A stretch of 64,000 bases of DNA. Origin: Muricea muricata (taxonomy: Eukaryota; Cnidaria; Anthozoa; Malacalcyonacea; Plexauridae). The stretch lies in NCBI GenBank assembly GCA_963855995.1, contig OY979725.1, positions 8,442,118 to 8,506,117 on the forward strand, written 5' to 3'. The position numbers and the translations under genes are program-made. Under the pieces are notes generated by a model, which worked only from the letters and a program-made list of their open reading frames with translations, did not search any database and was not told where the DNA came from. This document shows positions 27,091 to 39,549 of this stretch, in pieces; position 1 is the stretch's first letter, and every line of letters starts with the position of its first letter.

Positions 27091-28481
27091 TTCTTCCAAA
27101 ACGCTTAAAACGCGATTTTGATCATTCTTAGATAACTTTTTTTACTTGCAAAAAAAGTTTTAGGTTTTTCATTCCAGCATGTTTTTTTCGCTCATTTCGA
27201 TGGTTAGAGGACAGCAAACATGATTTCCGACTTGGTAAGATCAGAAATTTTTATTTAAAAGGTGTCTTTTAGTCTTGAGTTTAGCCCTCAAAACATCATT
27301 TTAAGCTCTAAAACGATGCCGTTATTGATTTAGACAACTTTTTTTCGCTCAAATCGCTTCCAGAACGCTTAAAACGCGATTTTGATGATTCTGAGATCAT
27401 TTTTTTTCACTTGAAAAGAAAGTTTTAGGTTTTTTATTGCAGCACGTTATTTCGCTCATTTCGATAGTTAGAGCACCGCAAACATGATTTCCGACTTGGT
27501 AAGATGTGAAATTTCGATTTAGAAGGTGTCCTTTACCCTTGAGTTTAGCCTTCAAAACATCATTTTAAGCTCTAAAACGTTGCCGTTATTGATTTAGACA
27601 ACTTTTTGCGCTCAAATCGCTTCCAGAACGCTTAAAAAGCGATTTTGATGATTCTGAGATCATTTTTTTTCACTTGCAAAGAATGTTTTTGCTTTTTCAT
27701 TCAACATTTTATTTCGCTCATTTCAACAGTTAGAGCACCGCAAACATCATTTTCGTCTAGGTAAGATCAGAAATTTCGATTTAGAAGGTGCTTTTAGTCT
27801 TGAGTTTAGCCCTCAAAACATCATTTTAAGCTCTAAAACGATACCGTTATTGATTTAAATAGCTTTTTTGCGCTCAAATCGCTTCCAGAACGCTTAAAAC
27901 GCGATTTTGATGATTCTGAGATCATTTTTTTCACTTGCAAAGAAAGTTTTAGGTTTTTTATTCCAGCACGTTATTTCGCTCATTTCGATAGTTAGAGCAC
28001 CGCAAACATGATTCCCGACTTGGTAAGATCAGAAATTTCGATTTAGAAGGTGTCTTTTAGTCTTGAGTTTAGTCCTCAAAACATCATTTTAAGCTCTAAA
28101 ACGATGCCGTTATTGATTTAGGCAGCTTTTTTGCTATCAAATTTCTTCCAGAACGCTTAAAACGCGATTTTGATGATTCTGAGATCATTTTTTTTCACTT
28201 GTAAAGAAAGTTTTAGGTTTTTCATTCCAGCATGTTGTTTCGATCATTTCGATAGTTAGGGCACCGCAAACATGATTCCCGACTTGGTAAGATCAAAAAT
28301 TTCGATTTAGAAGGTGTCTTTTAGTTTTGAGTTTAGCCCTCAAAACATCATTTTAAGCTCTAAAACGTTGCCGTTATTGATTTAGACAGCTTTTTTGCGC
28401 TCAAATCGCTTCCAGAACGCTTAAAACGCGATTTTGATGATTCTGAGATAACTTTTGTTTACTTGCAAAGAAAGTTTTAGG

Positions 28482-31400
28482 TTCTTCACTCCAGCATGTT
28501 TTTTTCGCTCATTTCGATAGTTAGAGGACCGCAAACATGATTTCCGACTTGGTAAGATCAGAAATTTTTATTTAGAAGGTGTCTTTTGTCTTTAGTTTAG
28601 CCCTCAAAACATCGTTTTGAGCTCTAAAACGTTGCCGTTATTCATTTAGAAAACTTCTTTGCGCTCAAATCGCTTCCAGAACGCTTAAAACGCGATTTTG
28701 ATGATTCTGAGATCATTTTTTTCACTGTTAAAGAAAGTTTTAGGTTTTTAATTCCAGCATGTTTTTTCGCTCATTTCGATAGTTAGAGCACCGCAAACAT
28801 GATTTCCGACTTGGTAAGATGTGAAATTTTGATTTAGAAGGTGTCCTTTAGCCTTGAGTTTAGCCTTCAAAACATCATTTTAAGCTCTAAAACATTGCTG
28901 TTATTGATTTAGACAACTTCTTTGCGCACAAATCGCTTCCAGAACGCTTAAAAAGCGATTTTGATGATTCTGAGATCACTTTTTTTCACTTCCAAAGAAT
29001 GTTTTAGCTTCTTCATTCAACATTTTATTTCGTTCAATTCGACAGTTAGAGCACCGCAAACATGATTTTCGTCTTTCTAGGATCAGAAATTTCGATTTAG
29101 AAGGTGCTTTTAGTCTTGAGTTTAGCCCTCAAAAATTCATTTTAAGCTCTAAAACGATGCCGTTATTGATTTAGACAGCTTTTTTGCATTCAAATTGCTT
29201 CCAGAACGCTTAAAACGCGATTTTGATGATTCTGAGATCATTTTTTTTCACTTGCAAAGAAAGTTTTAGGTTTTTTATATCAGCACGTTATTTCGCTCAT
29301 TTCGATAGTTAGAGCACCGCAAACATGATTCCCGACTTGCTAAGATCAGAAATTTCGATTTAGAATGTGTCTTTTAGTCTTGAGTTTAGCCCTCAAAACA
29401 TCATTTTGAGCTCTAATACGTTGCCGTTATTGATTTAGACAGCTTTTTGGCGCTCAAATCGCTTCCAGAACGCTTAAAAAGCGATTTTGATGATTCTGAG
29501 ATCATTTTTTTTCACTTGTAAAGAAAGTTTTAGGTTTTTCATTCCAGCATGTTGTTTCGCTCGTTTCGAAAGTTAGAGCAACGCAAACATAATTTCCGAC
29601 TTGGTAAGATGTGAAATTTCGATTTAGAAGGTGTCTTTTAGTCTTGAGTTTACCCATCAAAACATCATTTTAAGCTCTAAAACGATGCCGTTGTTGATTT
29701 AGACCGCTTTTTTGCGCTCAAATCGCTTCCAGAACGCTTAGAACGCGATTTTGATGATTCTGAGATCATTATTTTTTTCACTTGCAAAGAAAGTTTTAGG
29801 TTTTTCATTCCAGCATGCTGTTTCGCTCATTTCGATAGTGCACCGCAAACATGATTTCCGACTTGGTAAGATGTGAAATTTCGATTTAGAAGGTGTCCTT
29901 TAGCCTTCAGTTTAGCCTTCAAAACATCATTTTAAGCTCTAAAACGATGCCGTTATTGATTTAGACAGCTTTTTTGCTATCAAATTGCTTCCAGAACGCT
30001 TAAAACGCAATTTTGATGATGCTGAGATAACTTTTTTTACTTGCAAAGAAAGTTTTAGGTTTTTCATTCCAGCATGTTTTTTTCGCTCATTTCGATAGTT
30101 AGAGGACCGCAAACATGATTTCCGACTTGGTAAGATCAGAAATTTTTATTTAGAAGGTGTCTTTTAGTCTTTAGTTTAACCCTCAAAACATCGTTTTGAG
30201 CTCTAAAACGTTGCCGTTATTCATTTAGAAAACTTCTTTGCGCTCAAATCGCTTCCAGAACGCTTAAAACGCGATTTTGATGATTCTGAGATCATTTTTT
30301 TCACTGTTAAAGAAAGTTTTAGGTTTTTAATTCCAGCATGTTTTTTCGCTCATTTCGATAGTTAGAGCACCGCAAACATGATTTCCGACTTGGTAAGATG
30401 TGAAATTTCGATTTAGAAGGTGTCCTTTAGCCTTGAGTTTAGCCTTCAAAACATCATTTTAAGCTCTAAAACATTGCTGTTATTGATTTAGACAACTTCT
30501 TTGCGCTCAAATCGCTTCCAGAACGCTTAAAAAGCGATTTTGATGATTCTGAGATCACTTTTTTTCACTTCCAAAGAATGTTTTAGCTTCTTCATTCAAC
30601 ATTTTATTTCGCTCAATTCGACAGTTAGAGCACCGCAAACATGATTTTCGTCTTTCTAGGATCAGAAATTTCGATTTAGAAGGTGCTTTTAGTCTTGAGT
30701 TTAGCCCTCAAAAATTCATTTTAAGCTCTAAAACGATGCCGTTATTGATTTAGACAGCTTTTTTGCATTCAAATTGCTTCCAGAACGCTTAAAACGCGAT
30801 TTTGATGATTCTGAGATCATTTTTTTTCACTTGCAAAGAAAGTTTTAGGTTTTTTATATCAGCACGTTATTTCGCTCATTTCGATAGTTAGAGCACCGCA
30901 AACATGATTCCCGACTTGCTAAGATCAGAAATTTCGATTTAGAATGTGTCTTTTAGTCTTGAGTTTAGCCCTCAAAACATCATTTTAAGCTCTAATACGT
31001 TGCCGTTATTGATTTAGACAGCTTTTTGGCGCTCAAATCGCTTCCAGAACGCTTAAAAAGCGATTTTGATGATTCTGAGATCATTTTTTTTCACTTGTAA
31101 AGAAAGTTTTAGGTTTTTCATTCCAGCATGTTGTTTCGCTCATTTCGAAAGTTAGAGCAACGCAAACATAATTTCCGACTTGGTAAGATGTGAAATTTCG
31201 ATTTAGAAGGTGTCTTTTAGTCTTGAGTTTACCCATCAAAACATCATTTTAAGCTCTAAAACGATGCCGTTATTGATTTAGACCGCTTTTTTGCGCTCAA
31301 ATCGCTTCCAGAACGCTTAAAACGCGATTTTGATGATTCTGAGATCATTATTTTTTTCACTTGCAAAGAAAGTTTTAGGTTTTTCATTCCAGCATGCTGT

Positions 31401-31590
31401 TTCGCTCATTTCGATAGTGCACCGCAAACATGATTTCCGACTTGGTAAGATGTGAAATTTCGATTTAGAAGGTGTCCTTTAGCCTTCAGTTTAGCCTTCA
31501 AAACATCATTTTAAGCTCTAAAACGATGCCGTTATTGATTTAGACAGCTTTTTTGCTATCAAATTGCTTCCAGAACGCTTAAAACGCAAT
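28482..31590 (+). repeat. 6-mer HOR, period 1579 bp (~2 copies)
   Basis: The variant ctttctagga occurs at 29073 and 30652, 1579 bp apart. The tract aligns with 3430-6540 at an offset of 25,052 bp. It ends near 31590, where gatgatgctgag becomes gatgatcctgag and the sequence follows the module also found at 9.68 and 18.38 kb. Confidence 0.85.
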
Positions 31591-31689
31591 TTTGATGATC
31601 CTGAGATAACTTTTTTTACTTGCAAAGAAAGTTTTAGGTTTTTCATTCCACCATGTTTTTTTCGCTCATTTCGACTGTTAGAGCACCGC

Positions 31690-34600
31690 GAACATGATTT
31701 TCGTCTTGGTAAGATCAGAAATTTTTTTTTAGAAGGTGTCTTTTAGTCTTGAGTTTAGCCCTTAAAACATCATTTTAAGCTCTAAAACGTTGCCGTTATT
31801 TATTTAGACAAATTTTAAGCGTTCAAATCGCTTCCAGAACGCTTAAAAAGCGATTTTGATGATTCTGACATCACTTTTTTTCACTTGCAAAGAATGTTTT
31901 AGCTTTTTCATTCAACATTTTATTTCGCTCATTTCGACAGTTAGAGCACCGCAAACATGATTTTCGTCTTCGTAAGATAAGAAATTCGATTTAGAAGGTG
32001 CTTTTAGTCTTGAGTTTAGCCCTCAAAAAACATCATTTTAAGCTCTAAAACGATGCTGTTATTGATTTAAACAGTTTTTTGCGCTCAAATCGCTTCAAGA
32101 ACGCTTAAAACGCGATTTTGATGATTCTGAGATCATTTTTTTTCACTTGCAAAGAAAGTTTTAGGTTTTTTATTCCAGCATGTTGTTTCGCTCATTTCGA
32201 TAGTTAGGGCACCGCAAAAATGATTCCCGACTTGGTAAGATCAAAAATTTCGATTTAGAAGGTGTCTTTTAGTCTTGAGTTTACCCTCAAAACATCATTT
32301 TAAGCTCTAAAACGTTGCCGTTATTGATTTAGACAGCTTTTTTGCTATCAAATTGCTTCCAAAACGCTTAAAACGCGATTTTGATCATTCTTAGATAACT
32401 TTTTTTACTTGCAAAGAAAGTTTTAGGTTTTTCATTCCAGCATGTTTTTTTCGCTCATTTCGATAGTTAGAGGACCGCAAACATGATTTCCGACTTGGTA
32501 AGATCAGAAATTTTTATTTAGAAGGTGTCTTTTAGTCTTGAGTTTAGCCCTCAAATTATCATTTTAAGCTCTAAAACGATGCCGTTATTGATTTAGACAA
32601 CTTTTTTTTCGCTCAAATCGCTTCCAGAACGCTTAAAACGCGATTTTTATGATTCTGAGATCACTTTTTTTCACTTGCAAAGAATGTTTTAGCTTTTTCA
32701 TTCAACATTTTATTTCACTCATTTCGACAGTTAGAGCACCGCAAACATGATTTTCGTCTTGGTAAGATCAGAAATTTCGATTTAGAAGGTGCTTTTAGTT
32801 TTTAGTTTAGCCCTCAAAACATCATTTTAAGCTCTAAAACGATGCTGTTATTGAATTAAACAGCTTTTTCGCTCAAATCGCTTCCAGAACCCCTAAAACA
32901 CGATTTTGATGATTCTGAGATCATTTTTTTCACTTGTAAAGAAAAGTTTTAGGTTTTTTATTGCAGCACGTTATTTCGCTCATTTCGACAGTTAGAGCAC
33001 CGCAAACATGATTCCCGACTTGGTAAGATCAGAAATTTCGATTTAGAAGGTGTCTTTTAGTCTTGAGTTTAGCCCTCAAAACATCATTTTAAGCTCTAAA
33101 ACGATGCCGTTATTGATTTAGACCGCTTTTTTGCGCTCAAATCGCTTCCAGAACGCTTAAAACGCGATTTTGATGATTCTGAGATCATTATTTTTTTCAC
33201 TTGCAAAGAAAGTTTTAGGTTTTTCATTCCAGCATGTTGTTTCGCTCATTTCGATAGTTAGGGCACCGCAAACATGATTCTCGACTTGGTAAGATCAAAA
33301 ATTTCGATTTAGAAGGTGTCTTTTAGTCTTGAGTTTACCCATCAAAACATCATTTTAAGCTCTAAAACGATGCCGTTATTGATTTAGACAGCTTTTTTGC
33401 TATCAAATTGCTTCCAGAACGCTTAAAACGCGATTTTTATGATTCTGAGATAACTTTTTTTACTTGCAAAGAAAGTTTTAGGTTTTTCATTCCGATCCAG
33501 CATGTTTTTGTCGCTCATTTCGATAGTTAGAGGACGGCAAACATGATTCCCGACTTGGCAAGATCAAAAAAATTTTATTTAGAAGGTGTCTTTTAGTCTT
33601 GAGTTTAGCCCTCAAAAAACCATTTTAAGCTCTAAAACGTTGCCGTTATTGATTTAGACAGCTTTTTTGCTATCAAATTGCTTCCAGAACGCTTAAAACG
33701 CGATTTTGATGATTCTGACATAACTTTTTTTACTTCCAAAGAAAGTTTTAGGTTTTTCATTCCAGCATGTTGTTTCGCTCATTTCGATAGTTAGGGCACC
33801 GCAAACATGATTCCCGACTTGGTAAGATCAAAAATTCCGATTTAGAAGGTGTCTTTTAGTCTTGAGTTTAGCCCTAAAAACATCATTTTAAGCTCTAAAA
33901 CGTTCCCGTTATTGATTTAGACAGCTTTTTTCCTATCAAATTGCTTCCAGAACGCTTAAAACGCGATTTTGATCATTCTGAGATAACTTTTTTTATTTGC
34001 AAAGAAAGTTTTAGGTTTTTCATTCCAGCATGTTTTTTTCGCTCATTTCGATAGTTAGAGGACCGCAAACCTGATTTCCGACTTGTTAAGATCAGAAATT
34101 TTTATTTAGAAGGTGTCTTTTAGTCTTGAGTTTAGCCCTTAAAACATCATTTTAAGCTCTAAAACGTTGCCGTTATTTATTTAGACAAATTTTAAGCGTT
34201 CAAATCGCTTCCAGAACGCTTAAAAAGCGATTTTGATGATTCTGACATCACTTTTTTTCACTTGCAAAGAATGTTTTAGCTTTTTCATTCAACATTTTAT
34301 TTCGCTCATTTCGACAGTTAGAGCACCGCAAACATGATTTTCGTCTTGGTAAGATAGGAAATTCGATTTAGAAGGTGCTTTTAGTCTTGAGTTTAGCCCT
34401 CAAAAAACATCATTTTAAGCTCTAAAACGATGCTGTTATTGATTTAAACAGTTTTTTGCGCTCAAATCGCTTCAAGAACGCTTAAAACGCGATTTTGATG
34501 ATTCTGAGATCATTTTTTTTCACTTGCAAAGAAAGTTTTAGGTTTTTTATTCCAGCATGTTGTTTCGCTCATTTCGATAGTTAGGGCACCGCAAAAATGA

Positions 34601-35160
34601 TTCCCGACTTGGTAAGATCAAAAATTTCGATTTAGAAGGTGTCTTTTAGTCTTGAGTTTACCCTCAAAACATCATTTTAAGCTCTAAAACGTTGCCGTTA
34701 TTGATTTAGACAGCTTTTTTGCTATCAAATTGCTTCCAAAACGCTTAAAACGCGATTTTGATCATTCTTAGATAACTTTTTTTACTTGCAAAAAAAGTTT
34801 TAGGTTTTTCATTCCAGCATGTTTTTTTCGCTCATTTCGATGGTTAGAGGACAGCAAACATGATTTCCGACTTGGTAAGATCAGAAATTTTTATTTAAAA
34901 GGTGTCTTTTAGTCTTGAGTTTAGCCCTCAAAACATCATTTTAAGCTCTAAAACGATGCCGTTATTGATTTAGACAACTTTTTTTCGCCCAAATCGCTTC
35001 CAGAACGCTTAAAACGCGATTTTGATGATTCTGAGATCATTTTTTTTCACTTGAAAAGAAAGTTTTAGGTTTTTTATTGCAGCACGTTATTTCGCTCATT
35101 TCGATAGTTAGAGCACCGCAAACATGATTTCCGACTTGGTAAGATGTGAAATTTCGATTT
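31690..35160 (+). repeat. 10-mer HOR copy lacking one monomer
   Basis: From about 31700 to 33608 this aligns with 18.5-20.4 kb at an offset of 13,188 bp. At 33609 (ccctcaaaaaacc) the offset to the 10-mer HOR falls to 12,924, a loss of exactly 264 bp or one monomer, the one that carries aatactttgccg elsewhere. From there to about 35160 it aligns with 25969-27520 at an offset of 7640 bp. Confidence 0.82.
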
Positions 35161-35597
35161 AGAAGGTGTCTTTTAGTCTTGAGTTTAGTCCTCAAAACAT
35201 CATTTTAAGCTCTAAAACGATGCCGTTATTGATTTAGGCAGCTTTTTTGCTATCAAATTTCTTCCAGAACGCTTAAAACGCGATTTTGATGATTCTGAGA
35301 TCATTTTTTTTCACTTGTAAAGAAAGTTTTAGGTTTTTCATTCCAGCATGTTGTTTCGATCATTTCGATAGTTAGGGCACCGCAAACATGATTCCCGACT
35401 TGGTAAGATCAAAAATTTCGATTTAGAAGGTGTCTTTTAGTCTTGAGTTTAGCCCTCAAAACATCATTTTAAGCTCTAAAACGTTGCCGTTATTGATTTA
35501 GACAGCTTTTTTGCGCTCAAATCGCTTCCAGAACGCTTAAAACGCGATTTTGATGATTCTGAGATAACTTTTGTTTACTTGCAAAGAAAGTTTTAGG

Positions 35598-37795
35598 TTC
35601 TTCACTCCAGCATGTTTTTTTCGCTCATTTCGATAGTTAGAGGACCGCAAACATGATTTCCGACTTGGTAAGATCAGAAATTTTTATTTAGAAGGTGTCT
35701 TTTGTCTTTAGTTTAGCCCTCAAAACATCGTTTTGAGCTCTAAAACGTTGCCGTTATTCATTTAGAAAACTTCTTTGCGCTCAAATCGCTTCCAGAACGC
35801 TTAAAACGCGATTTTGATGATTCTGAGATCATTTTTTTCACTGTTAAAGAAAGTTTTAGGTTTTTAATTCCAGCATGTTTTTTCGCTCATTTCGATAGTT
35901 AGAGCACCGCAAACATGATTTCCGACTTGGTAAGATGTGAAATTTTGATTTAGAAGGTGTCCTTTAGCCTTGAGTTTAGCCTTGAAAACATCATTTTAAG
36001 CTCTAAAACATTGCTGTTATTGATTTAGACAACTTCTTTGCGCACAAATCGCTTCCAGAACGCTTAAAAAGCGATTTTGATGATTCTGAGATCACTTTTT
36101 TTCACTTCCAAAGAATGTTTTAGCTTCTTCATTCAACATTTTATTTCGTTCAATTCGACAGTTAGAGCACCGCAAACATGATTTTCGTCTTTCTAGGATC
36201 AGAAATTTCGATTTAGAAGGTGCTTTTAGTCTTGAGTTTAGCCCTCAAAAATTCATTTTAAGCTCTAAAACGATGCCGTTATTGATTTAGACAGCTTTTT
36301 TGCATTCAAATTGCTTCCAGAACGCTTAAAACGCGATTTTGATGATTCTGAGATCATTTTTTTTCACTTGCAAAGAAAGTTTTAGGTTTTTTATATCAGC
36401 ACGTTATTTCGCTCATTTCGATAGTTAGAGCACCGCAAACATGATTCCCGACTTGCTAAGATCAGAAATTTCGATTTAGAATGTGTCTTTTAGTCTTGAG
36501 TTTAGCCCTCAAAACATCATTTTGAGCTCTAATACGTTGCCGTTATTGATTTAGACAGCTTTTTGGCGCTCAAATCGCTTCCAGAACGCTTAAAAAGCGA
36601 TTTTGATGATTCTGAGATCATTTTTTTTCACTTGTAAAGAAAGTTTTAGGTTTTTCATTCCAGCATGTTGTTTCGCTCGTTTCGAAAGTTAGAGCAACGC
36701 AAACATAATTTCCGACTTGGTAAGATGTGAAATTTCGATTTAGAAGGTGTCTTTTAGTCTTGAGTTTACCCATCAAAACATCATTTTAAGCTCTAAAACG
36801 ATGCCGTTGTTGATTTAGACCGCTTTTTTGCGCTCAAATCGCTTCCAGAACGCTTAGAACGCGATTTTGATGATTCTGAGATCATTATTTTTTTCACTTG
36901 CAAAGAAAGTTTTAGGTTTTTCATTCCAGCATGCTGTTTCGCTCATTTCGATAGTGCACCGCAAACATGATTTCCGACTTGGTAAGATGTGAAATTTCGA
37001 TTTAGAAGGTGTCCTTTAGCCTTCAGTTTAGCCTTCAAAACATCATTTTAAGCTCTAAAACGATGCCGTTATTGATTTAGACAGCTTTTTTGCTATCAAA
37101 TTGCTTCCAGAACGCTTAAAACGCAATTTTGATGATGCTGAGATAACTTTTTTTACTTGCAAAGAAAGTTTTAGGTTTTTCATTCCAGCATGTTTTTTTC
37201 GCTCATTTCGATAGTTAGAGGACCGCAAACATGATTTCCGACTTGGTAAGATCAGAAATTTTTATTTAGAAGGTGTCTTTTAGTCTTTAGTTTAACCCTC
37301 AAAACATCGTTTTGAGCTCTAAAACGTTGCCGTTATTCATTTAGAAAACTTCTTTGCGCTCAAATCGCTTCCAGAACGCTTAAAACGCGATTTTGATGAT
37401 TCTGAGATCATTTTTTTCACTGTTAAAGAAAGTTTTAGGTTTTTAATTCCAGCATGTTTTTTCGCTCATTTCGATAGTTAGAGCACCGCAAACATGATTT
37501 CCGACTTGGTAAGATGTGAAATTTCGATTTAGAAGGTGTCCTTTAGCCTTGAGTTTAGCCTTCAAAACATCATTTTAAGCTCTAAAACATTGCTGTTATT
37601 GATTTAGACAACTTCTTTGCGCTCAAATCGCTTCCAGAACGCTTAAAAAGCGATTTTGATGATTCTGAGATCACTTTTTTTCACTTCCAAAGAATGTTTT
37701 AGCTTCTTCATTCAACATTTTATTTCGCTCAATTCGACAGTTAGAGCACCGCAAACATGATTTTCGTCTTTCTAGGATCAGAAGTTTCGATTTAG
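35598..37795 (+). repeat. 6-mer HOR, period 1579 bp (~1.4 copies)
   Basis: The variant ctttctagga occurs at 36189 and 37768, 1579 bp apart. The tract aligns with 28482-30680 at an offset of 7116 bp. It breaks near 37795, after which the monomer reads tcttgtgtttag and the arrangement changes. Confidence 0.83.
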
Positions 37796-39549
37796 AAGGT
37801 GCTTTTAGTCTTGTGTTTAGCCCTCAAAACATCATTTTAAGCTCTAAAACGATGCCGTTATTGATTTAAACAGCTTTTTTGCGCTCAAATCGCTTCCAGA
37901 ACGCTTAAAACGCGATTTTGATGATTCTGAGATCATTTTTTTTCACTTGCAAAGAAAGTTTTAGGTTTTTTATTCCAGCACGTTACTTCGCTTATTTCGA
38001 TAGTTAGAGCACCGCAAACATGATTCCCGACTTGGTAAGATCAGAAATTTCGATTTAGAAGGTGTCTTTTAGTCTTGAGTTTAGCCCTCAAAACATCATT
38101 TTAAGCTCTAAAACGATGCCATTATTTATTTAGACAGCTTTTTTGCTATCAAATTGCTTCCAGAACGCTTAAAACGCGATTTTGATGATTCTGAGATAAC
38201 TTTTTTTACTTGCAAAGAAAGTTTTAGGTTTTTCATTGCAGCATGTTTTTTTCGCTCATTTCGATAGTTAGAGGACCGCAAACATGATTTCCGACTTGGC
38301 AAGATCAGAAATTTTTATTTAGAAGGTGTCTTTTAGTCTGGAGTTTACCCATCAAAACATCATTTTAAGCTCTAATACGTTGCCGTTATTGATTTAGACA
38401 GCTTTTTTGCGCTCAAATCGCTTCCAGAACGCTTAAAACGCGATTTTGATGATTCTGAGATCATTTTTTTTTTCACATGCAAAGAAAGTTTTAGGTTTTT
38501 CATTCCAGCATGCTGTTTCGCTCATTTCGATAGTTAGAGCAACGCAAACATGATTTCCGACTTGGTAAGATGTGAAATTTCGATTTAGAAGGTGTCCTTT
38601 ACCCTTGAGTTTAGCCTTCAAAACATCATTTTAAGCTCTAAAACGATGCCGTTATTGATTTAGACAGCTTTTTTGCTATCAAATTGCTTCCAGAACGCTT
38701 AAAACGCGATTTTGATGATTCTGACATAACTTTTTTTACTTGCAAAGAAAGTTTTAGGTTTTTCATTCCAGCATGTTGTTTCGCTCATTTCGATAGTTAG
38801 GGCACCGCAAACATGATTCCCGACTTGGTAAGATCAAAAATTCCGATTTAGAAGGTGTCATTTAGTCTTGAGTTTAGCCCTAAAAACATCATTTTAAGCT
38901 CTAAAACGATACCGTTATTGATTTAAACAGCTTTTTTGCGCTCAAATCGCTTCCAGAACGCTTAAAACGCGACTTTGATGATTCTGAGATCATTTTTTTC
39001 ACTTGCAAAGAAAGTTTTAGGTTTTTTATTCCAGCACGTTATTTCGCTCATTTCGATAGTTAGAGCACCGCAAACATGATTCCCGACTTGGTAAGATCAG
39101 AAATTTCGATTTAGAAGGTGTCTTTTAGTCTTGAGTTTAGTCCTCAAAACATCATTTTAAGCTCTAAAACGATGCCGTTATTGATTTAGGCAGCTTTTTT
39201 GCTATCAAATTTCTTCCAGAACGCTTAAAACGCGATTTTGATGATTCTGAGATCATTTTTTTTCACTTGTAAAGAAAGTTTTAGGTTTTTCATTCCAGCA
39301 TGTTGTTTCGATCATTTCGATAGTTAGGGCACCGCAAACATGATTCCCGACTTGGTAAGATCAAAAATTTCGATTTAGAAGGTGTCTTTTAGTCTTGAGT
39401 TTAGCCCTCAAAACATCATTTTAAGCTCTAAAACGTTGCCGTTATTGATTTAGACAGCTTTTTTGCGCTCAAATCGCTTCCAGAACGCTTAAAACGCGAT
39501 TTTGATGATTCTGAGATAACTTTTGTTTACTTGCAAAGAAAGTTTTAGG

